Source of the DNA: an uncultured Bacilli bacterium | GTDB lineage: Bacteria; Bacillota_I; Bacilli_A; RF39; UBA660 | Direction: 5' to 3' | DNA: 17,469 nucleotides | Assembly (NCBI GenBank): GCA_947628445.1 | Contig: CANQZX010000018.1 | Span: 1 to 17,469 of the forward strand | Shown: piece after piece, positions 7,672 through 14,798 of the stretch | Layout: each line of letters begins with the position of its first letter | Position numbering within the stretch: the first letter of the stretch is position 1 | Translations under genes and position numbers: made by a program | Notes under the pieces: generated by a model | Told to the model about the DNA's origin: nothing | What the model saw: only the letters and a program-made list of their open reading frames with translations | Databases searched by the model: none

Positions 7672-9120
7672 TTATTTATTTATCACAATGGTGGCTTGAC
7701 GCGTTTGACCATTTTTTAATTTCAAGGTTGTTGTTCTTTCACTACCTAAATCCGTGACATCGTCTTTACCAACAACTCCATTACTTGGATAATAAGCATT
7801 TCCTACGATATCAAAACTTTCATAATCGGTAAAAACTTTACCATCTCTTTCTACTTTAAAACTATAATCTGATAAATTACCCATTAAGTAATTGGCTGTT
7901 AAATAAATAACATAGATTGATTTAACCTCGATTTGATAAGTTGCTTCTTTACCATTTTTCGTTTTGGCAGTGATAGTTACAGTTCCTTCGGCTTTACCAA
8001 CAACATGACCGTTTTGGTCAACCGTGGCAATACTAATTGAACTACTTGACCAAGTAACTGTCTTATCCGTGGTGTTAGTTGGTTCAAAATTAACCTTTAA
8101 ATCAATTCCTTCATTAACATTTACTTTTGTACTACCCGTAATTGTTATTTTGGTAGCTTCAACTTTCGGTTGTTCCGTTGTTCCCGTTGATTGTCCACTA
8201 TTTGGTGTAGTTCCTGGTGTGGTCCCTGTTCCATTACCGCCGGAGCCACTGCCACCGGAACCACCGCTTGGTGTGGTTCCGGTACTCGGATTGGTTGTAG
8301 GAGTTGTGCCAGAACTTGGAGTCGTACTTTGTGTCTTGGCTTTAATCGTTACCTCATAAGTTGCCTTTAGACCATTTTCACTTGTTGCCGTAATAGTTAT
8401 CTTACCAGCCTTCAAACCTTTAACATTACCCTTTTGATCAACTGTTGCTATTTGAATATTACTACTTGACCAAGTAACCTTTTGATTAGTCGCATCTTTA
8501 GGAGTATAGGTTATTGTTAATTTTGTGGTCTTACCCATCTCAATTTCTTTGTTACCTTTTATTGTTATTTTACTAAGAACAATTTCATTATCATCTTTTT
8601 CTTGAATGGTAACATTACATTCAACTTTTTCCCCTTTTTTATTAGTAACTGTAATTGTAGCTTTCCCAACTTTTAAAGCAGTCACTTGCCCTTTTTGATT
8701 AACTTTAACAATTTTTTCATCACTACTTTGCCAAGTTAGTTCTTTTGCACTGGCTTCTAAAGTAACTTTATCACCAACTTTTAAAGTCATCTTATCAGTA
8801 TTTAAATGGAATTTTTCTTCTTCCAGCCATTTAGCTTTTAAAGTCAAATTAGTTGTAACTTTATCTTTGAAATCATATTCCTGATTATTTAAATACCAAC
8901 CGGTAAAAACATAACCCTCTTTAGCTGGATCTTGAGGCTTGGAAATCACGTCCCCTTTTTGTACCTTTAAAGAACTAATTTGACTGCCCCCATCCGTATC
9001 AAATTTAATTTCATATTGTGGTTTAGCAAAAGTTTTAACTAATAAAACAACTATTAGACAAATTATTAAGACACCACAAAGCGAACCGATAATAATTTTG
9101 GTTTTCTTATCTTTTAGCAT
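7672..9120 (-). CDS. Membrane-anchored surface protein with Flg_new and three Ig-like BIG2 domains
   Basis: This 482-residue protein has a short cytoplasmic N-terminus, a single transmembrane anchor (9-31) without a cleavage site, and an extracellular remainder. Residues 37-99 match the Listeria-Bacteroides repeat (InlB B-repeat/Flg_new) pattern, with FDTDGG near its start, EGYVFTGWY, and AKW at its end. Three BIG2 Ig-like domains follow: 104-173, 182-260 and 321-400. Domains two and three share WSSS-x(2)-IATVDQ-x-G. A Thr/Ser/Gly/Pro linker (about 262-318) separates them and behaves like a flexible stalk. The last 80 residues (401-482) are not recognised. Such proteins usually mediate adhesion or cell-surface assembly; no enzymatic motif is seen. 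AGAAGGGAG lies 11 nt before the ATG at 9118-9120. It is the first gene of an operon with the secreted 814-residue protein, which it may display or bind (inference). Confidence 0.9.
   Translation of the reverse strand: MLKDKKTKIIIGSLCGVLIICLIVVLLVKTFAKPQYEIKFDTDGGSQISSLKVQKGDVISKPQDPAKEGYVFTGWYLNNQEYDFKDKVTTNLTLKAKWLEEEKFHLNTDKMTLKVGDKVTLEASAKELTWQSSDEKIVKVNQKGQVTALKVGKATITVTNKKGEKVECNVTIQEKDDNEIVLSKITIKGNKEIEMGKTTKLTITYTPKDATNQKVTWSSSNIQIATVDQKGNVKGLKAGKITITATSENGLKATYEVTIKAKTQSTTPSSGTTPTTNPSTGTTPSGGSGGSGSGGNGTGTTPGTTPNSGQSTGTTEQPKVEATKITITGSTKVNVNEGIDLKVNFEPTNTTDKTVTWSSSSISIATVDQNGHVVGKAEGTVTITAKTKNGKEATYQIEVKSIYVIYLTANYLMGNLSDYSFKVERDGKVFTDYESFDIVGNAYYPSNGVVGKDDVTDLGSERTTTLKLKNGQTRQATIVINK
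8041..8058 (-). repeat. 18-bp direct repeat encoding the BIG2 WSSS strand (copy in third BIG2 domain)
   Basis: Identical to 8461-8478, exactly 420 bp (140 codons) away in the same frame. This identity inside otherwise diverged BIG2 domains reflects domain duplication. It is also a possible site for recombination that would delete the Thr/Gly linker and one domain. Confidence 0.8.
8461..8478 (-). repeat. 18-bp direct repeat encoding the BIG2 WSSS strand (copy in second BIG2 domain)
   Basis: Partner of 8041-8058. Recombination between the two would remove 140 codons in frame, including the linker encoded by about 8167-8337. Confidence 0.8.
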
Positions 9121-9124
9121 TTTT

Positions 9125-9232
9125 AAATAAACTCCCTTCTTAGAAATAAACTACTAATTATATGCTTTCTTTCCATAGTTTATTAATAATTTAATAAAGT
9201 GTTAAATAAACCATATGTTGTTTATAGTTTAT
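9125..9232. repeat. Cluster of six ATAAAC/GTTTAT motifs in the surface-operon promoter region
   Basis: AAATAAAC occurs at 9125-9132, 9144-9151 and 9204-9211. The inverse 6-mer GTTTAT occurs at 9178-9183, 9220-9225 and 9227-9232. The copies at 9206-9211 and 9220-9225 form an inverted pair with an 8-base spacer. The cluster brackets the predicted -10 and extends upstream of it, as operator arrays do. The binding protein is unknown. The divergent HTH protein is one candidate by position only. Confidence 0.4.
9157..9185 (-). promoter_or_regulatory. Probable promoter of the BIG2/secreted-protein operon
   Basis: The minus strand carries a perfect TATAAT (9162 down to 9157), with only a weak TAATAA (9185-9180) at 17-bp spacing. 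The transcript would start near 9150, giving a leader of about 30 nt that contains the AGAAGGGAG site. A weak -35 fits a promoter needing an activator, which agrees with the repeated 6-mers around it. Confidence 0.45.
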
Positions 9233-9254
9233 CAAAATCCCCTAGTTTAGTCAA

Positions 9255-9492
9255 TGAAATTAGGTTACTATTCACAGATTTTTTTAAAAAAACTCGCAAA
9301 TCTAGATAATATATTGGTTTGCAGTTATTTCAGAAAAAAGTTGTTAAAAACACCATTTTCTTCAAAGTGGGAGAAGTATACAAAAAATATTTACTTTTTA
9401 GATTTTAATTTCCAATTTTATATCAATTTTAATACCAAAAGTGGGAAAAATTATTTTTGCATAATTTATCTGTGAATAGTAACTGAAATTAG
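9255..9492. repeat. 9-bp target site duplication TGAAATTAG flanking the MITE
   Basis: TGAAATTAG occurs at 9255-9263 and again at 9484-9492, immediately outside both terminal repeats of the element at 9264-9483. A perfect 9-bp duplication at exactly these positions is direct evidence of transposition into a single ancestral TGAAATTAG. Confidence 0.9.
9264..9483. mobile_element. 220-bp MITE-like non-autonomous element
   Basis: Perfect 16-bp terminal inverted repeats, GTTACTATTCACAGAT (9264-9279) and its reverse complement (9468-9483), enclose an AT-rich interior. A perfect 9-bp target duplication lies outside them. The interior codes for no recognisable protein. A 73-codon plus-strand open frame crosses it, but it starts outside the element and has no ribosome site or familiar motif. 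Mobilisation would need a transposase supplied elsewhere. The element ending at position 94 shares the left terminus over 23 bp and is a candidate relative. A 9-bp duplication is seen in several IS families, so the family is not assigned. It sits between the surface operon and the HTH gene, about 20 bp upstream of the latter's -35. Confidence 0.85.
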
Positions 9493-9503
9493 ATAGGCAT
9501 TTT

Positions 9504-9532
9504 TTGGAATGTCAATATAACAATTGTATAAA
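9504..9532 (+). promoter_or_regulatory. Promoter of the HTH regulator gene
   Basis: TTGGAA (9504-9509), 17-bp spacer, TATAAA (9527-9532) on the plus strand. The palindrome ACAATTGT (9520-9527) overlaps the spacer and -10 and could be an operator for self-regulation. A second perfect TATAAT at 9555-9560 lacks a matching -35. An ATAGGCA/TGCCTAT inverted repeat (9493-9499 and 9539-9545) brackets the region. Confidence 0.5.
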
Positions 9533-9577
9533 AGAAATTGCCTATTTCCTTATCTATAATAAAGGTAATGATGGGAG

Positions 9578-9871
9578 TTGATAAATATAAATCTTGCGAG
9601 TAAAGATATTTTAGCAATCAATTTAAAATATTATCGATATTTATCCCAACTTTCCCAAGAAAAATTCGCTGAGGCCATCAACACCAGTTTAATTTACGAA
9701 AACCAATTAGAAAATGGGCATCGTAATCCCACATTAGAAATGGTTGATAAAATCGCCCAGCAAATATCAAAACTTTTAGGTCGGAATATCACCAGTGCCG
9801 ATTTGTTAACTTATGATATATCTAAAATAATTGGTTCTAGAAGAATTGATGCCGAGAATGTTTTTCAATAA
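9578..9871 (+). CDS. Small Xre-type helix-turn-helix DNA-binding protein
   Basis: This protein of about 97 residues has a cro/C1-type HTH at about 12-64: NLKYYRYLSQLSQEKFAEAI forms the first helices, and LENGHRNPTLEMVDKIA matches the recognition and following helices of the Xre family. A short C-terminal extension (ITSADLLTYD, 71-80) is common in such solo regulators. It is probably a cytoplasmic transcription regulator; its target is unknown. The start is uncertain: TTG 9578 is the only standard start in frame before the HTH, but GGGAG (9573-9577) abuts it, and a TGA lies just upstream in frame. An ATA a few codons later would have better spacing. ATGATG at 9568 opens a different frame that stops after 11 codons. 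It is the only plus-strand gene and converges on the topA operon terminator. Confidence 0.8.
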   Translation: MININLASKDILAINLKYYRYLSQLSQEKFAEAINTSLIYENQLENGHRNPTLEMVDKIAQQISKLLGRNITSADLLTYDISKIIGSRRIDAENVFQ

Positions 9872-9901
9872 AAAATAACTTTCACCAAAGTAAAAGTTAT
9901 T
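9870..9901 (-). terminator. Rho-independent terminator of the rbgA-topA operon
   Basis: AATAACTTT (9874-9882) and AAAGTTATT (9893-9901) form a 9-bp stem. Read on the minus strand it is followed by more T residues (9873-9870). It overlaps the topA stop (9897-9899). On the plus strand no U-tract follows, so it serves topA mainly, although the stem also lies just after the HTH stop at 9869-9871. Confidence 0.65.
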
Positions 9902-11915
9902 CATCACAATTAGAACAAATTATTTTTTTGTTTTTTTCTACTAAAAGTTCACCGCATTTAGGACATTTTTCGCCCGTGGGTTTATCCCATAAAGCATACT
10001 TACATTTAGGAAAATTCGCACAGCCATAAAAGACTTTGCCTTTTTTACTTTTGCGCTCAATTATTTTGCCTCCACACTTCGGACAATCGCAAATTTCCAC
10101 TACTTGCTTTTCACTTTTTTGGACATATTTGCATTTAGGATAGTTGCCACAGGCCACAAAAGTACCATATTTGCTTTGGCGATAAACCAAATCGCCACCA
10201 CATTCCGGACATTTTTCCCCTGTCGTTTCGGGGGCTTTCTTTTCCATTTCGTGGAAGGCCTTTTCCACTAGAGGCGCAAAGTCAGCATAAAAATCTTTTA
10301 AGACTTTAATGTTATCTTTTTTGGCTTCCGCAATATCATCCAAATCTTTTTCCATTTGAGCCGTATATTTAACATTGACAATATTAGCAAAAAACTCTTG
10401 TAATTTATCCGTCGTTTCATAACCAATATCCGTGGGTTCAAACTTTTTATCTTTTAAGATAACATAATCCCGATCTTTAATTGTTTGAATAATTGTTGCA
10501 TATGTACTAGGCCGACCAATACCCAAACTTTCTAATTCTTTAATTAGACTACTTTCCGTATATCTTGGGGCTGGTTTCGTAAAATGTTGGATTTTAGCAA
10601 TATCATCCGCGGTAATCACATCAGATTTATAATTTTTTAAATCTGGTAAAATAACATCTTCTGAATCTTCATATTCCCCATATACTTTTAAATAACCATC
10701 AAAAGTTAAGACACTACCCGTGGCTTTAAAAGTATAACCATTATTTTCTAAAATGACCGTTGTTGCTTTGGTTTTAGCATCATGCATTAAAGACGCTAAA
10801 GCCCGACTATAAATCAATTTATATAATTTATATTCATCACTTGATAAATATTCTTTAACTTCACTTGGTGTCCGGTTAATACTTGTTGGTCTAATCCCTT
10901 CATGCGCATCTTGCACATTTTCGGTTTTCTTGGCTTTTTTAACATAACCAATGTATTCTTCCCCGTATTTACCTTTAATATAGCCAAACGTTTGCTTAAC
11001 AAACTCATCAGATAACCGAATACTATCGGTACGCATATAAGTAATTAACCCAACAGTTTCCTTACCTAAATCAATACCTTCGTATAATTTTTGGGCTATC
11101 TTCATCGTTTTAGAAGCCGCAAAACCTAATTTATTAGAAGCTACTTGTTGTAACGTAGAGGTTCGAAATACTTCGCGAGCACTTTTGTTTTTATCTTTTT
11201 CCGTAACACTGGCAATTTTAAAAGATTTTGATAAGGCCTTTAAAATATTATCGGCACTTACCTCATCCGGTATTTCAATATCCTTGCCTTGATACTTTTC
11301 TAATACGGCTTTAAAGGAAGCAAAATCGGCTTCAATAGTCCAATATTCTTTGGGCACAAAGGCCTTAATTTCCCGTTCCCGATCGACGATTAATTTTAAA
11401 GCCACACTTTGCACCCGACCAGCCGACTTTCCAGCCGTTTTACTTTGCATTAACCGACTTAACCGAAAACCAATAATCCGGTCTAAGATGCGCCGCGTTT
11501 CCCCACTTTTAACTAAATCCATATCGATTTTCCGAGGATTTTGAATGGCATTTAAAACAACATCTTTGGTTATTTCGTTAAAAACAACTCTTTTATACCG
11601 ATCCATTGGAATATTTAATTCATCGTATATATGCCAAGAAATCGTTTCTCCTTCACGGTCCGGATCGGTTGCTAAATAAATAGTATCAGCTTTACTTACC
11701 GCTTTTTTTAATGCTTCCACATCTTTTTTCTTTTCTTTAATGACCGTATATTTCGGTTCAAAATTATTGTCGACATCTACACCTAATGCATATTTTCCTG
11801 ATTTAGATAAATCCCGAATATGCCCCTTACTGGAAATAACATTATAATTATTTCCTAAATACTTAAGAATAGTTTTACATTTAGCAGGTGATTCTACAAT
11901 AACTAGATCTTTCAT
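9897..11915 (-). CDS. topA: DNA topoisomerase I (type IA)
   Basis: TopA relaxes negative supercoils through a 5'-phosphotyrosyl intermediate. The 672-residue protein has a Toprim domain (VIVESPAK with Glu8; LATDPDREGE with Asp84/Asp86, about 81-90), SAGRVQSVAL (164-173), and the active-site segment ITYMRTDS with catalytic Tyr293. The C-terminus has topoisomerase zinc-finger repeats: CPECGG...CGNYPKC, CPKCGG...CANFPKC and a final CPKCGE...CSNC. Length and order agree with Firmicute TopA (about 690). The ATG at 11913-11915 overlaps the TAA of the upstream LtaS-like gene, and its GGAGGAA site is encoded by that gene's last codons, so translation is coupled. It is the last gene of the rbgA operon. 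The dprA gene that often precedes topA in Firmicutes is absent here. Confidence 0.97.
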   Translation of the reverse strand: MKDLVIVESPAKCKTILKYLGNNYNVISSKGHIRDLSKSGKYALGVDVDNNFEPKYTVIKEKKKDVEALKKAVSKADTIYLATDPDREGETISWHIYDELNIPMDRYKRVVFNEITKDVVLNAIQNPRKIDMDLVKSGETRRILDRIIGFRLSRLMQSKTAGKSAGRVQSVALKLIVDREREIKAFVPKEYWTIEADFASFKAVLEKYQGKDIEIPDEVSADNILKALSKSFKIASVTEKDKNKSAREVFRTSTLQQVASNKLGFAASKTMKIAQKLYEGIDLGKETVGLITYMRTDSIRLSDEFVKQTFGYIKGKYGEEYIGYVKKAKKTENVQDAHEGIRPTSINRTPSEVKEYLSSDEYKLYKLIYSRALASLMHDAKTKATTVILENNGYTFKATGSVLTFDGYLKVYGEYEDSEDVILPDLKNYKSDVITADDIAKIQHFTKPAPRYTESSLIKELESLGIGRPSTYATIIQTIKDRDYVILKDKKFEPTDIGYETTDKLQEFFANIVNVKYTAQMEKDLDDIAEAKKDNIKVLKDFYADFAPLVEKAFHEMEKKAPETTGEKCPECGGDLVYRQSKYGTFVACGNYPKCKYVQKSEKQVVEICDCPKCGGKIIERKSKKGKVFYGCANFPKCKYALWDKPTGEKCPKCGELLVEKNKKIICSNCDE

Positions 11916-13960
11916 TATTCCTCCATTTCGGCATTGGCCAATACTTGTTCTTGATTTGCTTGCGCTTTAGTTAATTTATTATTTAAATCCGCGAAGTAAT
12001 TATTTTTAATAATTAAGGAACTCATTTGTGTTTTTAAACTAATCTTTTGATTAATTTGTTTAATTTCCTCAATGGTATATTCCTCATCCCCATAATATTT
12101 AATGGTTCCATCACTGGCATCATAATAGGCCTTAGCGTTTTTCCAAGAACCATCGGCATAAACCACCAAAGATTCATAATCAGGGCTTAAAACATCAGTG
12201 CCCATATAAAGCCGCGGATCATAATCTAAGTTGAAAAGATTAGCCAAAGTTGGCGTTAAATTGATGTATGAGGTATATTGACTAAATTCTTTAGGTTCCA
12301 TAGTACTATTATATATAACAAATGGTGTTCTTTCAACCTCATAATCACTCAAATCGTAATCTAATACATAATTAATCGTTTTATTTTTTAACCCATAAGG
12401 ATAGTGATCGCCATATAGAGCTATAACTGTATCATCAAGCATGCCGGCACTTTCCAAACGATCAAGTAAAATACCTAAGGAATTATCTAAAGTTTTTAAT
12501 TTTGACATATATCTTTTTAAATCTTCTGGATAATCAGTGTCTTTAAATAAATCTTTGTATTTATCCCCTTCAACTGAAGAAACAACATAAGGTTGGTGAC
12601 TTGATACGGTAGTTAACCAAACCATAAATGGCGCATCACTTTCCCGGGCCTCAATAATATCCATAGCCGCATTCATAAAATCTTCATCACTAGCCCAGTT
12701 TTTATATTCGGTATAAAAATCGATGCCTAAATCTTGGACGCCATAGTATTTACCACTACCTAAATTTTGGTGAATCGTTTTGCGATAATAATAGGCCTCC
12801 GTATAATCATGCATACTTAAAGTATCATAATTTTGCTTGTTAAATAAATTGAAAATGGCTTCATTATAAGTATTTTTCCGATATTTATTGGCTGTACAAT
12901 TATTATATATTGAATATAGTCCCGTCATTCCACTAAACTCATTATTCCCGGTAGAACAAGAGTTTCGAGGAGAATAGTGATTTACAAATGACCAACCTTG
13001 AGTATATATTTTATAAAAATTAGGATAATATTCCGGATTAATCAAGATTTCATTAGCCGATTCCATCATAATCACAATTAAGTTTTTACCGGCGAATAAC
13101 CCGGTGTATTCGTTATAATCCGTAATCGATTGATTCATTAAATAATTACTTATATTTTGATATGTTTTATTCGTTTCATTAGTGGTAACCTCTTGCCATA
13201 AAGTATCATCAAAGTTTCGTGTTGTAATCTCTTTTTCGGGCTTTTCAAAAACCAAATCATTGGCATTTTCCGTATCAATAAAGGCTGATTTAATATCTAA
13301 AACGCCAAAGCCCAAGACGCCAAATTCATTAACAACAATACTAGGAACATTCGGATTTTGGAATAATTCTAAATTACTCACCGGTTGTAATTCATTTTGC
13401 ATAAACTTAACTTTTAAAGTTCCATAATAACCCAAAGCCATCAGAACTAAAATAAGCATTGTACTAATTGTTCTTATTTGATATTCGTAACGGGAACTTT
13501 TCTTTAAGAAAAACTTTTTTTCGGTTTGGGGTTTCTTTTTATGAGCTAAAATTAAGTTTAGAACAATAACTACGACTAAAGGTAAAAAGACTAAATAATA
13601 AATTGGCAAAAATGAGGCTAAAAATTCGCGAACATAATCGACGACGGCCCCCAATTGACTCGAGGTATTAACAGACATATAAACGCCAATAAAATTATTG
13701 AAACCCATTTGCAAAAAAGCATAAACAGTCAAAATGATAAAAATAATATAAAGCATAACTTTTTGGCTGGATTTTTTGAACCAAGAAAGTAAAAACGCGA
13801 AAACTAGGGCTAAAATACTATAACCTAAAATAACGCGTAAAATAGACACATCAAAAATCGCAATATGACTAGCCAAGCGAAAAAGTACTTCAACACTTAA
13901 AGTATATGCTAAAATTATGACAAAATTTTTAAGCATTTTGCTATTTTGCCACTTCGTCAT
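11915..13960 (-). CDS. LtaS-like membrane phosphoglycerol/phosphoethanolamine-type transferase (alkaline phosphatase fold)
   Basis: This 681-residue protein has about five N-terminal transmembrane helices (about 10-30, 37-58, 68-90, 117-139, 164-182), then a large extracellular sulfatase-like domain, the architecture of lipoteichoic acid synthases. Metal and nucleophile sites are visible: IVIMMESAN with Glu300; CSTGNNEF with the presumed nucleophile Thr337 followed by EF; SSHQPY with His455; and ALYGDHY with Asp518/His519. These correspond to Glu255, Thr300, His416 and Asp475/His476 of Staphylococcus aureus LtaS. The nucleophile loop reads STGNNEF rather than the usual TSDxEF, so substrate use may differ; it could polymerise glycerolphosphate or decorate another glycan or lipid. 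A C-terminal tail (620-681) beyond the enzyme fold is helix-rich. It starts 1 nt after the stop of the preceding membrane protein and overlaps topA by 1 nt. Confidence 0.88.
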   Translation of the reverse strand: MTKWQNSKMLKNFVIILAYTLSVEVLFRLASHIAIFDVSILRVILGYSILALVFAFLLSWFKKSSQKVMLYIIFIILTVYAFLQMGFNNFIGVYMSVNTSSQLGAVVDYVREFLASFLPIYYLVFLPLVVVIVLNLILAHKKKPQTEKKFFLKKSSRYEYQIRTISTMLILVLMALGYYGTLKVKFMQNELQPVSNLELFQNPNVPSIVVNEFGVLGFGVLDIKSAFIDTENANDLVFEKPEKEITTRNFDDTLWQEVTTNETNKTYQNISNYLMNQSITDYNEYTGLFAGKNLIVIMMESANEILINPEYYPNFYKIYTQGWSFVNHYSPRNSCSTGNNEFSGMTGLYSIYNNCTANKYRKNTYNEAIFNLFNKQNYDTLSMHDYTEAYYYRKTIHQNLGSGKYYGVQDLGIDFYTEYKNWASDEDFMNAAMDIIEARESDAPFMVWLTTVSSHQPYVVSSVEGDKYKDLFKDTDYPEDLKRYMSKLKTLDNSLGILLDRLESAGMLDDTVIALYGDHYPYGLKNKTINYVLDYDLSDYEVERTPFVIYNSTMEPKEFSQYTSYINLTPTLANLFNLDYDPRLYMGTDVLSPDYESLVVYADGSWKNAKAYYDASDGTIKYYGDEEYTIEEIKQINQKISLKTQMSSLIIKNNYFADLNNKLTKAQANQEQVLANAEMEE

Positions 13961-13961
13961 C

Positions 13962-14798
13962 TTAGTTGTCCCCCTTTACCCGCGTGCGTTTAAAAGTAAC
14001 CTCAGGCATTTCATAAGAGTTCATTAAAGCGGTTGTTAATTCATCTATTTGGCTGACTAAAATTGCTTTTTCTGCTGCTGTTTGAGTTTCTTCATAAGCC
14101 GTTAATAATTCTTGTAAATGCTTAATTTGTAAAAGTAAAGTACTATAACTTTTTAAATCTAAACTATGTTTTAAATTGGCTTGCTCCGCCGCAAAATAAT
14201 CCGTTTGATAAAGACCATAATTATAAACTTCTTCTTCAGCACTATTTTCATTTTGCTCTTGTTTTTCTTGATTATGCTTAAGTTTCATTTCGACAATATC
14301 TAATTCATCTTTGAAAGTTTCTAGCGAAACTCTTTTTGTAATTAAAGAATATTCATTTTCATTATGGATCTTCGTTTTGGCAATTTCTTTCAAAAAAGGA
14401 TATTGCTTTAAATCGACTATAAAAGAACTTATTGCCCCAACAATAGCGCCAAAAATAGCTAGCCCCGTAATAAGGGAAGCATCCATTAGTCCCGTTAGAT
14501 GGCCAAAAGCCATTATAGGAGCTACTAAAATAAGACCTAATAAACCATAATTAAATAAGTTTTGGAAAATGTGTCCCCAACAAGAATCTTTAAACTTTTT
14601 AGTTTTTTCATTTTTAAGTTGTTCATAAGCATGGATGGCTTTTTTTACTTTGGCCAGTTCATTTTGAATATCGCTTTTTAAATCTTTAATTAAAGCCATT
14701 TTAGTAGTATCCGCTAAATAGGGAACTGCTAATTTTTGACTAACTTCTTTAAAGTTATGGCGCCAAAAAGTAATTTCTTTATTGCTTGATTTTTTCAT
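13962..14798 (-). CDS. Membrane protein with coiled coils, function unknown
   Basis: The 278 residues include two adjacent hydrophobic helices (about 83-103 and 110-130) separated by a short loop, flanked by long charged, coiled-coil-like segments (about 34-72 and 145-265). Both termini probably face the same side, with the bulk in the cytoplasm. I recognise no catalytic motif or named family. It overlaps the end of rnhB by 20 bp and ends 1 nt before the LtaS-like gene, so it is translated with both. Its placement suggests a possible partner or regulator of the adjacent envelope enzyme, but this is only inference. AGGG lies about 9 nt before the ATG at 14796-14798. Codon use matches the neighbouring core genes, so it looks native. 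Confidence 0.75.
   Translation of the reverse strand: MKKSSNKEITFWRHNFKEVSQKLAVPYLADTTKMALIKDLKSDIQNELAKVKKAIHAYEQLKNEKTKKFKDSCWGHIFQNLFNYGLLGLILVAPIMAFGHLTGLMDASLITGLAIFGAIVGAISSFIVDLKQYPFLKEIAKTKIHNENEYSLITKRVSLETFKDELDIVEMKLKHNQEKQEQNENSAEEEVYNYGLYQTDYFAAEQANLKHSLDLKSYSTLLLQIKHLQELLTAYEETQTAAEKAILVSQIDELTTALMNSYEMPEVTFKRTRVKGDN

Noticed and set aside
8024..8359. 111-codon plus-strand open frame antisense to the BIG2 protein
   Set aside because: Its Val/Pro/Leu-rich sequence is the mirror of the Thr/Gly/Pro linker codons of the real gene, and it has no ribosome site.
9254..9475. 73-codon plus-strand open frame across the MITE
   Set aside because: It begins outside the element, ends within the terminal repeat, has no ribosome site, and its composition is that of AT-rich non-coding DNA (runs of Lys, Phe, Asn, Tyr).
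10814..11008. Alternative-frame ORF inside topA, and similar short frames inside pcrA, rnhB, rbgA and the LtaS-like gene
   Set aside because: All are fully contained in well-supported genes, with no ribosome site and no recognisable product.
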